From an uncultured Flavobacteriaceae bacterium (GTDB lineage Bacteria > Bacteroidota > Bacteroidia > Flavobacteriales > Flavobacteriaceae), in NCBI GenBank assembly GCA_913048115.1, contig CAJWVI010000021.1:1-36635 (forward strand): DNA of 36,635 bases, written 5' to 3'. Shown here one piece after another: positions 23,407-32,044 of this stretch; position 1 is the stretch's first letter, and each line of letters opens with the position of its first letter. The notes below the pieces were generated by a model, which had not been told where the DNA came from, made no database searches, and saw only the letters and a list, made by a program, of their open reading frames with translations. The position numbers and the translations under genes were made by a program.

Positions 23407-24615
23407 TTATTCTATATATGTTTCTGGGTATAAAAAGTTATTATAAGGAAAACGCGTAACGTGAATTTCGCGCGCTTTATCATACACTACTTTCCTGAAG
23501 CTTTCAAAGTTCTGCTTTTTTAGGGCCGAAATAAAAATAGCATCACCATTCATTTGGTTCATCCAAGTCCCTTTCCATTCCTCCAAGGTATAATGTGCTT
23601 TTGTTTTTTCGGTTACTAAATCATCCTTGTCAATAGTTTCTGAGGTATAGGCGTCTATTTTATTGAACACCATGATCGTTGGCTTGTCTGCACTTTTTAT
23701 TTCATCTAAAATCCTCCCCACGCTGGCAATGTGATCTTCAAAACTTGGATGAGAAATATCTACTACGTGTAATAATAAATCTGCTTCACGCACCTCATCT
23801 AGTGTGCTTTTAAAAGACTCTACCAATTGGGTAGGGAGCTTGCGTATAAACCCAACGGTATCACTCAATAAAAAAGGCATGTTCCCTATCACTACCTTAC
23901 GGACCGTGGTATCCAATGTAGCGAATAATTTATTTTCTGCAAATACATCACTTTTACTAATTGCATTCATCAATGTAGATTTTCCTACATTGGTATACCC
24001 AACTAAAGCAACTCTCACCAGTTTACCTCGATTACCGCGTTGTACTTCCATTTGGCGATCAATCTTTTTGAGTTTCTTTTTCAATAATGAAATACGATCT
24101 CTTACAATACGTCTATCTGTTTCGATTTCTGTTTCACCAGGGCCTCGCATACCAATACCACCACGTTGTCTCTCAAGGTGTGTCCACATTCCAGCAAGTC
24201 TTGGTAATAAATATTCATACTGCGCTAATTCTACCTGCGTTCTAGCATAGCTTGTCTGGGCGCGTTGTGCAAAAATGTCGAGAATCAAGTTGGTGCGATC
24301 AATGATTTTACACTCTAGAATTTTTTCTATATTCTTTTGTTGCGCAGCAGAGAGCTCATCATCAAAAATAACGGTACCAACACCATGCTGTTGGACATAG
24401 GTGAGTACCTCTTCCAGTTTACCCGTTCCTATAAATGTTTTAGGGTTTGGTTTTTCCATTTTCTGCACAAAACGCTTGAGCACTTCTCCACCAGCTGTGT
24501 AGGCTAAAAACTCAAGTTCATCTAGATATTCTACAGATTTTGCCTCATCTTGTTTTTGAGTAATTAAACCAATAAGTATGGTTTTTTCGTATTCTATATC
24601 TTTTTCTTCTATCAT
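23407..24615 (-). CDS. hflX: Ribosome-associated GTPase HflX
   Basis: A 402-residue cytosolic GTPase that, in studied bacteria, splits or rescues stalled ribosomes under stress. The N-terminal HflX domain contains FIGTGKLEEV and DDELSAAQQKNIEK, then the linker GGIGMRGPGETEIETDRR (about 152-169). The G domain has G1 GYTNVGKST (206-214), G3 DTVGFIRKLP (252 onward) and G4 NKID (318-321), and FISALKK as probable G5. Length is normal for the Bacteroidota form. It is monocistronic, with a TACCTTTG -7-like box 15 bases before the start. Confidence 0.96.
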   Translation of the reverse strand: MIEEKDIEYEKTILIGLITQKQDEAKSVEYLDELEFLAYTAGGEVLKRFVQKMEKPNPKTFIGTGKLEEVLTYVQQHGVGTVIFDDELSAAQQKNIEKILECKIIDRTNLILDIFAQRAQTSYARTQVELAQYEYLLPRLAGMWTHLERQRGGIGMRGPGETEIETDRRIVRDRISLLKKKLKKIDRQMEVQRGNRGKLVRVALVGYTNVGKSTLMNAISKSDVFAENKLFATLDTTVRKVVIGNMPFLLSDTVGFIRKLPTQLVESFKSTLDEVREADLLLHVVDISHPSFEDHIASVGRILDEIKSADKPTIMVFNKIDAYTSETIDKDDLVTEKTKAHYTLEEWKGTWMNQMNGDAIFISALKKQNFESFRKVVYDKAREIHVTRFPYNNFLYPETYIE

Positions 24616-24972
24616 AAGTATTTAAAAAAACAAAGGTACGAAAGAGAATGGTACTATTTTCTCTCCTTTAGGGGCTAAGAGTATTTATTTTAAGGCTCAA
24701 CATAGGCCCTTATTAAGAAACTATAATATTAAAATAATAAAGTTAAAAACAACAGAGGTTTGTAGTGATTTAGATAGCGTGTTTTTACAACCAAAGACCA
24801 CCAACAGTAATCTAGCACCATAATTTAAACATTGGTTAATTATTATTTTTTTGAAGTTTAATGCGTTTTTAATCGGGAAATTATGTCTGTACATCTAAAA
24901 ACGAAAGTATCCTAACAAACCTTGTTTATTTTACTTAAATTTATTCCCAAAATAACGCCAAAAAAAATCTAA
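24616..24972. other. 357-base divergent intergenic region
   Basis: It holds the hflX -7-like box at its left end and otherwise only AT-rich sequence leading to the adhesin gene. I found no TAnnTTTG element for the plus-strand gene, no ORF and no convincing hairpin. Confidence 0.5.
24631..24638 (-). promoter_or_regulatory. -7 element TACCTTTG before hflX
   Basis: The minus strand reads TACCTTTG, an exact TAnnTTTG match, ending 15 bases before the hflX ATG. No TTG at usual -33 spacing was found. Confidence 0.45.
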
Positions 24973-27900
24973 ATGAATACTCAATTACTCTCTCAAAAAA
25001 GTACGCTCACGTACAGATTTGTAAAGAACCTAAGCACTACCATAGCATCTGTGGTGGTTTTTTTATGTCTTAGTGTTTCATATGGTCAAACCAGTGTCCC
25101 CTGTGCCGATGGCGCTTTTAATGACACCTATTGTTATACTCCCAATGATGCCACACAGCTTGTATATACAAGTGACACAGGCTTTCCATTAAGACTAACA
25201 TTTAATGCAGGTACAGTAGAGCTAAACTTTGATGAAGTAGTCGTTTTAGATTCAGACGGTGTTACCAACCTTAATGCTGGTAATCCTTATGGTAATGCAG
25301 GTGACTTATCTGGGTTTGTTTTTGAATCTACTGGAGACACCATTACACTGCAAATTACCTCAGACGGTATTGCAAGTTGTACTGACGGTTTGTTTGTTCC
25401 TCTAGATTACGATATTAATTGTTTAACCTGTACAGATCCTACGATCGTATTTACCAATGACGGTCAATGTGAGACTGGGCAACAATTTACCATTGGTGTA
25501 GATATTACAGATTTAGGGAGCTCAACCAATATCACCGTTACTGATGATCAAGGAAGTGCAGCACAAAACGCTACAACGCCGGGTGTCTTATTCTTCGGTC
25601 CATACCCTGCATTGACGGGGGTTACCTTTACTATTGCAACTGGAGACTTGAACTGTGATTTTACAAGTGCTGTTATTGAGTGTCAAGCCCAAGGAAGTTG
25701 TGATGTGTTAGATGCTGGATTTGATTTATTTATTGATTGTGAAACATTTTGTATAGATCTAGTTGCAGATTACATTGCACTGCCTAACCTAGATACTACC
25801 TCTTATATAATACAAGGACCACTTTGTGACGTGCCTCCTGTTACTGGTGGTACTCCAACAAATTTAACGATAGATGATGTTTGGAGTGGTGAGATTGCAT
25901 TGCCTTTTGAATTTAATTTTTATGGCAATTCTTACACAAGTGTTGTTGCTGGTGCAAATGGCCAGCTATCCTTTAATGCAGCTTTAGCCGGCGCTTATAA
26001 TGGTTGGGCTATGGATCCTGCAGATATGATTCCTACCAATGACGCTAACTACCCATTAAATACAGTTTTTGGTGCTTATCACGATATTAACCCTGCTGTT
26101 GCCCCGGCAGCTCCAGATAGAATAAACTATTTTGTAAATGGAGTTGCACCTTTTAGAATTTTTGTTCTAAACTTTAATGCGGTACCTCAGTTTGGTTGTA
26201 ATGAACTTTTAACGACACAACAAATTTTATTATATGAGTCATTAAACGTAATTGATGTAAATATCATCAATAAGCCCGTTTGTGACACCTGGAATAGTGG
26301 TCTTGCAGCTATAGGCTTACAAGGAAACAATCTTACAGAATTTAGTGTCCCTGAAGACAGAAATGTTGGAGTCTGGGAAGTTACCAATGAAAACTGGCGT
26401 TTTGTACCTAATGGAGGGCCTGTAACAAATGCTAGTGTTTTTGAATGGAGAGATGCTGCTGGAAATGTACTTAGTAATGACCCTGTCTTTAATGTATGCC
26501 CTGACCAAACTACAGTATACACTGCTGCCTTGGTTGTAGAGTTGCCAAACGGTACCTTTAATGAGCTTACAGATACTGTAACGGTTACAAAAGAATCTGG
26601 ATGCTCCCCTTTTGAGTGTACAGATGATGCTTTCTTAGAAAATTTTGAAACGGGAGTAGGCAGAGTAACGCATCCTTTCACACCTTTAGAATTTAATGCT
26701 ACTTCCCAATTAGAAGCAAACCAATATGCAGTAACTAATATTTCAAGTGGGCTTAATTTTGGATGGCATCAAGCCATGGAAGACAACACTAGTGGTGACA
26801 CAAATGGTAGAATGATTTTCTATAACCCTTCTGAAGACCCTAGTCAAACCGAATTGTATAGAAGAGACATTACTGTAACAGCAAACACAGAACATATCTT
26901 TGATTTTGCAATGACGACAGTCTATGATACAGACAGTGGTATCTGCCCAGGTAGTGGAACAGATTCAAGAGTCATCTATCAAATTGAAGATGAAGCAGGA
27001 ACAATTCTAGCAACAAGTACAACTGGAAATGTAACAAACGGTGCAAATCCAAACTGGATTAGATATTCTCTTGAATTTAATTCTGGGGCTAGCACAACAG
27101 TACAAATTGTTCTTATCAACGATATTTTTGGTGCTTGCGGAAATGACCTAGCAATAGATGATATTAGAATTCGTGCAGAGGGAACTTCTCCAGTTATCGA
27201 AGACCCTATGGATATGATGAGCTGTGAAGAAACTCCAGGGAGCGAAACAGCTACCTTTGACTTAACAACCCAAATTGCCGAAACGCTTAATGGTCAAAAC
27301 GCTGCTGATTTTGAAATCACTTTTCATACCTCACAAGCAGATGCGGATACTGGTGATAACCCAATAGCTACTCCACAGGCACATCAAAATGCAACGAACC
27401 CAGAAACAATTTACATAAGAGCTCAACGCCTCAATCAAGAAGATTGTTTTGCAACCACATCTTTTGATGTAGTGGTTGAGCTTCCTCTTACAATAACTAC
27501 CGACTTGCCATCTCAATTAGACGTATGTGCTAATGAAGATGCGGCCGCCATGGATGCTACTCCTACAAATGCTGGGATAGATTTAAGCACGGTGAGCTAT
27601 GAGTGGGCAAATGCTGGTGGCACAATAGTTTCTACAGAGGCTATATTTGCTCCTCCGGTATCTGGTGTGTACACGGTTAAAATAACCATACCACCTTGTA
27701 GTGAAACTATTGTTACTGTAAATGTAGTTGTAAAGCCTGTTCCAGATCTTGATCTAGGAGAGGATGTTACCCTTTGTGATAGTGAAGATTTTGAAATTGT
27801 ACCAAATATTTCTGGAGACACTACAGGAGCTACTTACCTCTGGAATACAGGAGCCACAGATGCTACTATTATTACAGCCCAAAGCGGAACCTACTCTCTT

Positions 27901-28512
27901 GAAATTACTACCGTAGATGGTTGTGTTGTTTCAGATAGTATTACGGTTGTTATTTCAGATCCAGTAGTGGTTACACTTGAAGAAGATTTTGATGTGTGTC
28001 CAGACTTTGAAACTACAATTACGGCAACTTCAAGTGATGTTGGTGTAACCTACCAGTGGTTTGAGAATGGAACCTTAATCGCTGATGAAGGTGAAAATAC
28101 CTTAATTGTTTTATTAACTCAAGACGGGCCATCTTCACAAGAATATAGTGTAGTGGTTACAAACAGTGATGGATGTATGGGTACTGCTTTTGTAAATGTA
28201 TCGCTATATACTAACAATGAAAATTGTGTGATTTCTCAAGGTATTTCTCCAAATGGAGATGGATTAAATGATGTGTTAGATCTTAGCTTCCTAAACAATA
28301 GAACAGGAATTGAATCCTTCCAGGTATTTAATAGAAATGGTACGACTGTCTATGATTTTGTAAATTACACAAACCAATGGGGTGGCCAAACTAGTGATGG
28401 TGAAGAATTACCAACAGGGACATACTATTATGTTCTTGGCCTAACTGGAGAAGATCCTGTGTTTGGATCAAGCTATACTGGTTGGGTATACATCAATAGA
28501 GAGAAAAACTAA
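24973..28512 (+). CDS. Giant secreted adhesin-like protein with type B (gliding-associated) T9SS C-terminal domain
   Basis: A 1179-residue exported protein. A long signal peptide (about 1-39, ending VSYGQ) precedes cysteine-containing beta modules: a CUB-like part (about 40-155), a second Ig-like part with NDGQCETGQQFTIGVDI, and a module with IALPFEFNFYGNSYTSVVAG-ANGQLSF. A lectin/jelly-roll-like module follows (FLENFETGVGRV to LAIDDIRI), then Ig-like repeats that include DADTGDNPIATPQAHQNATN, a sequence style common in flavobacterial surface proteins. The end is the type B sorting domain (ISPNGDGLNDVLDL, FQVFNRNGTTVYDF, GTYYYVLGL, GWVYINREKN). The PorP/SprF and OmpA-family genes downstream fit the known need of type B cargos for a SprF-like partner. 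Its likely role is surface adhesion or matrix building. Confidence 0.85.
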   Translation: MNTQLLSQKSTLTYRFVKNLSTTIASVVVFLCLSVSYGQTSVPCADGAFNDTYCYTPNDATQLVYTSDTGFPLRLTFNAGTVELNFDEVVVLDSDGVTNLNAGNPYGNAGDLSGFVFESTGDTITLQITSDGIASCTDGLFVPLDYDINCLTCTDPTIVFTNDGQCETGQQFTIGVDITDLGSSTNITVTDDQGSAAQNATTPGVLFFGPYPALTGVTFTIATGDLNCDFTSAVIECQAQGSCDVLDAGFDLFIDCETFCIDLVADYIALPNLDTTSYIIQGPLCDVPPVTGGTPTNLTIDDVWSGEIALPFEFNFYGNSYTSVVAGANGQLSFNAALAGAYNGWAMDPADMIPTNDANYPLNTVFGAYHDINPAVAPAAPDRINYFVNGVAPFRIFVLNFNAVPQFGCNELLTTQQILLYESLNVIDVNIINKPVCDTWNSGLAAIGLQGNNLTEFSVPEDRNVGVWEVTNENWRFVPNGGPVTNASVFEWRDAAGNVLSNDPVFNVCPDQTTVYTAALVVELPNGTFNELTDTVTVTKESGCSPFECTDDAFLENFETGVGRVTHPFTPLEFNATSQLEANQYAVTNISSGLNFGWHQAMEDNTSGDTNGRMIFYNPSEDPSQTELYRRDITVTANTEHIFDFAMTTVYDTDSGICPGSGTDSRVIYQIEDEAGTILATSTTGNVTNGANPNWIRYSLEFNSGASTTVQIVLINDIFGACGNDLAIDDIRIRAEGTSPVIEDPMDMMSCEETPGSETATFDLTTQIAETLNGQNAADFEITFHTSQADADTGDNPIATPQAHQNATNPETIYIRAQRLNQEDCFATTSFDVVVELPLTITTDLPSQLDVCANEDAAAMDATPTNAGIDLSTVSYEWANAGGTIVSTEAIFAPPVSGVYTVKITIPPCSETIVTVNVVVKPVPDLDLGEDVTLCDSEDFEIVPNISGDTTGATYLWNTGATDATIITAQSGTYSLEITTVDGCVVSDSITVVISDPVVVTLEEDFDVCPDFETTITATSSDVGVTYQWFENGTLIADEGENTLIVLLTQDGPSSQEYSVVVTNSDGCMGTAFVNVSLYTNNENCVISQGISPNGDGLNDVLDLSFLNNRTGIESFQVFNRNGTTVYDFVNYTNQWGGQTSDGEELPTGTYYYVLGLTGEDPVFGSSYTGWVYINREKN

Positions 28513-28534
28513 TACTATAAAAAGATGAATACAT

Positions 28535-28570
28535 AAACAACATTTACAAATAAGAGTTTAAATGTTGTTT
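28535..28570 (+). repeat. Perfect 12-base inverted repeat between adhesin and PorP/SprF genes
   Basis: AAACAACATTTA (28535-28546) and TAAATGTTGTTT (28559-28570) pair perfectly around a 12-base loop. It is followed by GTGCAATC, not a T-run, so it is a weak terminator at best; attenuation or mRNA processing and stabilisation are alternatives. The word AACAACATTTA occurs again at 29525-29535, just before the OmpA-family gene. Confidence 0.65.
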
Positions 28571-28601
28571 GTGCAATCAAAATAAAATAAACACCACAGA
28601 A

Positions 28602-29522
28602 ATGAAAAAAATACTATCAATACCATTAATGCTTATATGTGTTTTGCTTTGTTCCAAAGAAGCAAATGCGCAACAAGACCCTCAATACACACAATTCATG
28701 TATAACATGAATGTTGTAAATCCTGCCTATGCAGGATCTAAAGAGAGCATTTCTTTTACCTCGCTATATAGAACTCAATGGGCGGCTTTAGATGGAGCGC
28801 CTACTACTTTTACTTTTTCTGGACATGGTCCATTAAATGACAAAGTAGGGGTAGGTTTATCTGCAGTAAAAGATGAGCTTGGACCTGTACAGGAAACCAA
28901 TGTATTTGCAGATTTTTCATATACGTTGCAACTAAGCCCAACCACAAAATTAGCTCTTGGTATAAAAGCGGGTGCTACTTTTCATGATGTAGGTCTTGCT
29001 GATTTAGAACTACAAGATCCTAATGACCCATTCTTTAATCAAGATATTAGCAATGTGTATCCAAATATTGGGGCTGGTGCTTTTCTATATGCAGATAAAT
29101 TTTATATCGGCGTATCGGTGCCTAACTTATTGAACTCTGTGCACCTTGATGCTAACGGAACACAGATTGGATCAGAGGTAAATCACTTCTTTGGTACTGC
29201 AGGATATGTTTTTCAGGTTACTGATGATGTAAAGTTAAAACCATCTGTGCTAGTGAAATCTGCATTTGGAGCTCCGGTTTCTTTCGATGGAAACTTAAAT
29301 GCCTTATTTTTCGAAAAATTTGAATTGGGAGTATCCTATAGATTAGATGACTCATTTAGTGGTCTTGTTGGTTTTCAAGTCCTTCCAGAGCTAAGAATTG
29401 GATATGCTTATGATGCCGTTACTTCAGATATAAATGTAGTAGCACCATCATCACACGAAATCATCCTAACGTTCGACTTATTCACTAAGAAACGTACACT
29501 ACGTTCACCAAGATATTTCTAA
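28602..29522 (+). CDS. PorP/SprF family type IX secretion outer-membrane protein
   Basis: A 306-residue outer-membrane beta-barrel. The ATG at 28602 is chosen because it starts the signal peptide (MKKILSIPLML... ANA, then QQDPQYTQFMYN); a TTG at 28569 would add 11 polar residues and lies in the inverted repeat. DPQYTQFMYN, NVVNPAYAGS, LYRTQWAALDGAPTTF and GVGLSAVKDELGP are the PorP/SprF signature. The C-terminus ends in an aromatic residue (SPRYF), as expected for a barrel. SprF in Flavobacterium johnsoniae is needed to secrete SprB-type adhesins. The adhesin with a type B domain directly upstream is the probable cargo. Confidence 0.95.
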   Translation: MKKILSIPLMLICVLLCSKEANAQQDPQYTQFMYNMNVVNPAYAGSKESISFTSLYRTQWAALDGAPTTFTFSGHGPLNDKVGVGLSAVKDELGPVQETNVFADFSYTLQLSPTTKLALGIKAGATFHDVGLADLELQDPNDPFFNQDISNVYPNIGAGAFLYADKFYIGVSVPNLLNSVHLDANGTQIGSEVNHFFGTAGYVFQVTDDVKLKPSVLVKSAFGAPVSFDGNLNALFFEKFELGVSYRLDDSFSGLVGFQVLPELRIGYAYDAVTSDINVVAPSSHEIILTFDLFTKKRTLRSPRYF

Positions 29523-29547
29523 TTAACAACATTTAATTTCATTGAAA

Positions 29548-31443
29548 ATGAAAAAAATATATACCATACTTCTACTTATCGCTGTTAGCACAACAATTGT
29601 TTCAGCTCAAAATAGTAAAACTAAAAAGGCAGATAATCTATATGAAAGACTTGCATATACAGATGCCGCAACAGCATATCAAAAAGTACTCAAAAAAGGG
29701 AACGCTGATTTATATGTTTTTGAAAGATTAGCAAATTGCTACTATTTCATTAATGACACCAAAAAGGCCGAGACTTTTTACAAAAGAGTTGCAAAGTCTA
29801 AGGATGCAAATCCAGAGGCCATCTATAACTATGCGCAATCTTTGAAAGCGAATGGTAAATTTAGTGACTATAATACATGGATGAAGAAATTCGCGGCATC
29901 AAAACCAAATGACACCCGAGTAAGAGAATTCATGAAAAACCCTAATTATATTCCAAAAATCATGGAGGATATGGCGCGTTATACCGCTACTAATATGGAG
30001 GGTCTTAATAGTGAATATTCAGATTTTGGGGGTGTTATGTTTGGTAAAGATTTTTACTTTGCCTCTGGAAGAAATACATCTCGTAAAACATACCAATGGA
30101 ATGAAGAGCCGTATCTAGACATCTATAATGCAACAGATGTAGGTGGAACGATAAAAGATGCAACATTACTTAACGGTGATGTAAATACAAAATATCACGA
30201 ATCTAATGCAGTGCTTAGCGCAGATGGGAAACGCATGTATTTTGACCGTAATGATTTCTTTGAAGGAGATTATGATAAAAGTGAAAACGGAATCAACCAG
30301 ATTAATCTTTACTACGCAGAAAAAATTGATGGTAAAGGATGGTCTGGGGTAGTATCTGCAGCATTTAATAACAACGAATACTCTACAGGGCACCCAGCAC
30401 TAAGCCCAGATGGAAAGACCTTATACTTTGTAAGTGATATGCCAGGTGGTAAAGGTGGTTCTGACATCTATATGGTCGCAATAAGTGCAGATGGATCACT
30501 AGGAACTCCAAAAAGATTGGGAGACAACATTAACACAGAAGGAAAAGAATTGTTTCCATATATGGATAGTAACGGTACCTTATATTTCTCTAGTAATGGT
30601 CATCTTGGTATTGGTGGGCTGGACGTATTTTATGCAGAAGCCCAAGGTGATGATTTTGGAGCTGTCAACAATCTAGGAAACGGTGTAAATAGCCCTGCTG
30701 ATGATTTTGCTTACAAATACAACCCAACGACACAAGAGGGTTATGTTTCATCAAATAGAGAAGGTGGTTTAGGTAGTGATGATATTTATATGGTCAAGGC
30801 AGTAGAAATTCCTTGTGAGGTTACTATTGCTGTTCAAGTAATAGATGAAAATTCAAATGCTGCAATCCCGGGAGCACGGGTAGATTTATATGATACAATG
30901 GGCAATAGACTTAGTACAAAAACTTCTAACGCAGAGGGTATGGTTTCTTTCAAAGCAGCCTGTGACCAAGAGCACGAAATACAAGCTGTATTAACAGATT
31001 TTGAAAGCAATGCCGGCAAAGTGGCCTCTGCTAATAATGAGAAAATTTCAGCTATTATTGCTTTGAAGCCTATCGAAGAGATTATTGTTGAAGACAAAAT
31101 TGTTTTAAACCCTATCTTATTTGACCTTGACAAATCAAACATCAAGGCTCAAGCTGCATTTGAGTTAGACAAAGTAGTTTCTATCATGAATAAGTATCCA
31201 AACCTGGTAATTGCAGTAGGATCTCATACAGATAGCAGAGCTACAGATGCCTACAATCTTACGTTGTCTGAGGCTCGTGCACAATCTACCGTTCAATACA
31301 TTATCTCAAAAGGCATTAATGCAAAGAGAATTAGTGGAAAAGGATATGGTGAAACCCAACCAAAGGTTTCTTGTGAAGACAGCTGCAGTGAAGCAGAACA
31401 CCAAGTAAATAGAAGATCTGAGTTTGCCATTGTAAAAAGGTAA
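29548..31443 (+). CDS. OmpA-family protein with TPR-like, PD40 and CarboxypepD-like parts
   Basis: About 631 residues from the ATG at 29548 (a TTG at 29542 adds only Met-Lys). A signal peptide (ending VSAQN) is followed by TPR-like helices (about 30-130), then a beta-propeller with PD40 motifs (GHPALSPDGKTLYFVSDMPG, ELFPYMDSNGTLYFSSNG and DFAYKYNPTTQEGYVSSN). A carboxypeptidase-regulatory-like domain (IPGARVDLYDTMGN) comes next, then a C-terminal OmpA domain (ILFDLDKSNIK, GSHTDSRATDAYNLTLSEAR, HQVNRRSEFAIVKR) that binds peptidoglycan. A Cys pair in SCEDSC is usual there. It forms the third gene of the adhesin/SprF/OmpA set, 25 bases after porP/sprF, and probably anchors the export site to the cell wall. 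Confidence 0.94.
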   Translation: MKKIYTILLLIAVSTTIVSAQNSKTKKADNLYERLAYTDAATAYQKVLKKGNADLYVFERLANCYYFINDTKKAETFYKRVAKSKDANPEAIYNYAQSLKANGKFSDYNTWMKKFAASKPNDTRVREFMKNPNYIPKIMEDMARYTATNMEGLNSEYSDFGGVMFGKDFYFASGRNTSRKTYQWNEEPYLDIYNATDVGGTIKDATLLNGDVNTKYHESNAVLSADGKRMYFDRNDFFEGDYDKSENGINQINLYYAEKIDGKGWSGVVSAAFNNNEYSTGHPALSPDGKTLYFVSDMPGGKGGSDIYMVAISADGSLGTPKRLGDNINTEGKELFPYMDSNGTLYFSSNGHLGIGGLDVFYAEAQGDDFGAVNNLGNGVNSPADDFAYKYNPTTQEGYVSSNREGGLGSDDIYMVKAVEIPCEVTIAVQVIDENSNAAIPGARVDLYDTMGNRLSTKTSNAEGMVSFKAACDQEHEIQAVLTDFESNAGKVASANNEKISAIIALKPIEEIIVEDKIVLNPILFDLDKSNIKAQAAFELDKVVSIMNKYPNLVIAVGSHTDSRATDAYNLTLSEARAQSTVQYIISKGINAKRISGKGYGETQPKVSCEDSCSEAEHQVNRRSEFAIVKR

Positions 31444-31483
31444 ATCACTTCAATCTTTAGTAGCTTAACCAAAAAAAGCTAGT

Positions 31484-31527
31484 AAAACCCTCATAAAAGC
31501 AACTATATGTTTTTATGAGGGTTTTTT
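31484..31527 (+). terminator. Strong rho-independent terminator after the OmpA-family gene
   Basis: AAAACCCTCATAAAA (31484-31498) pairs perfectly over 15 bases with TTTTATGAGGGTTTT (31511-31525), with a 12-base loop and trailing Ts. It lies 41 bases past the stop codon. Confidence 0.9.
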
Positions 31528-31993
31528 ATGACCTATAAACTGCAGAGAAACATCCAACACTTAAGTGTTTTTTGCGCTATACAGAGCAGCTAATAGGTTT
31601 TTATTCCCCTATAGTAATTGCAGTTGCAACGATGTTTTTTGTGGGCCTAAAGGCTTAAAAACAACTCCCCGCTTATACCGCTATACCTAAATAAATTCAA
31701 GAAGAAAAGACATGCTGTTTTATGGCCTATAAAATCAATCTATTGATGCACTCTAATACTAAAAATGACTAACCATATCATTCAAGCAGCTATTATGGTT
31801 TTGTAAATAATCTACATAGGCTGCCTATCATAAGTAGTAACAAGAAAGAGGGTGTTGCTTTTTTTACACATGCTCAATGTGCAATTAAAATAACTATTTG
31901 CTCCCCGCTGTATCTATTGGGCAAACAAACACACCCAGCCTTTGGTGGTTAAAACACTTAAGAGAACTATATAATTAAAAAAAACCTATAACC

Positions 31994-32025
31994 AAAAACA
32001 CCGCTACAAATGCAGCGGTGTTTTT
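31994..32025 (-). terminator. Terminator after the DUF5689 lipoprotein gene
   Basis: AAAAACACCGCT (31994-32005) and AGCGGTGTTTTT (32014-32025) form a perfect 12-base stem with an 8-base loop. The A- and T-runs on the two sides allow termination from either strand. It lies 19 bases past the stop of the minus-strand gene. Confidence 0.88.
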
Positions 32026-32044
32026 AATGTCTAAGGAGAAATTC

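Larger units (their letters stand above)
31444..32044. other. 601-base non-coding gap between two terminators
   Basis: It starts with the terminator of the adhesin/SprF/OmpA genes and ends with the terminator of the minus-strand DUF5689 gene. Between them (about 31528-31993) I see no ORF, tRNA or recognisable RNA fold. There are a 14-base palindrome AACACTTAAGTGTT (31556-31569) and two copies of CTCCCCGCT (31665-31673 and 31901-31909). Confidence 0.55.

Noticed and set aside
23804-24250. 148-codon open frame antisense to hflX
   Set aside because: Lies wholly within the well-supported hflX gene and its translation has no family features; a shadow frame.
26187-26681. 164-codon open frame antisense to the adhesin gene
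   Set aside because: Shadow frame of a real long gene, with no recognisable protein features.
28569-28601. Upstream TTG start for the PorP/SprF gene
   Set aside because: It would put 11 polar residues before a normal signal peptide and begins inside an inverted repeat; the ATG at 28602 is better.
29542-29547. Upstream TTG start for the OmpA-family gene
   Set aside because: It adds only two residues; the ATG at 29548 gives a standard signal peptide start.
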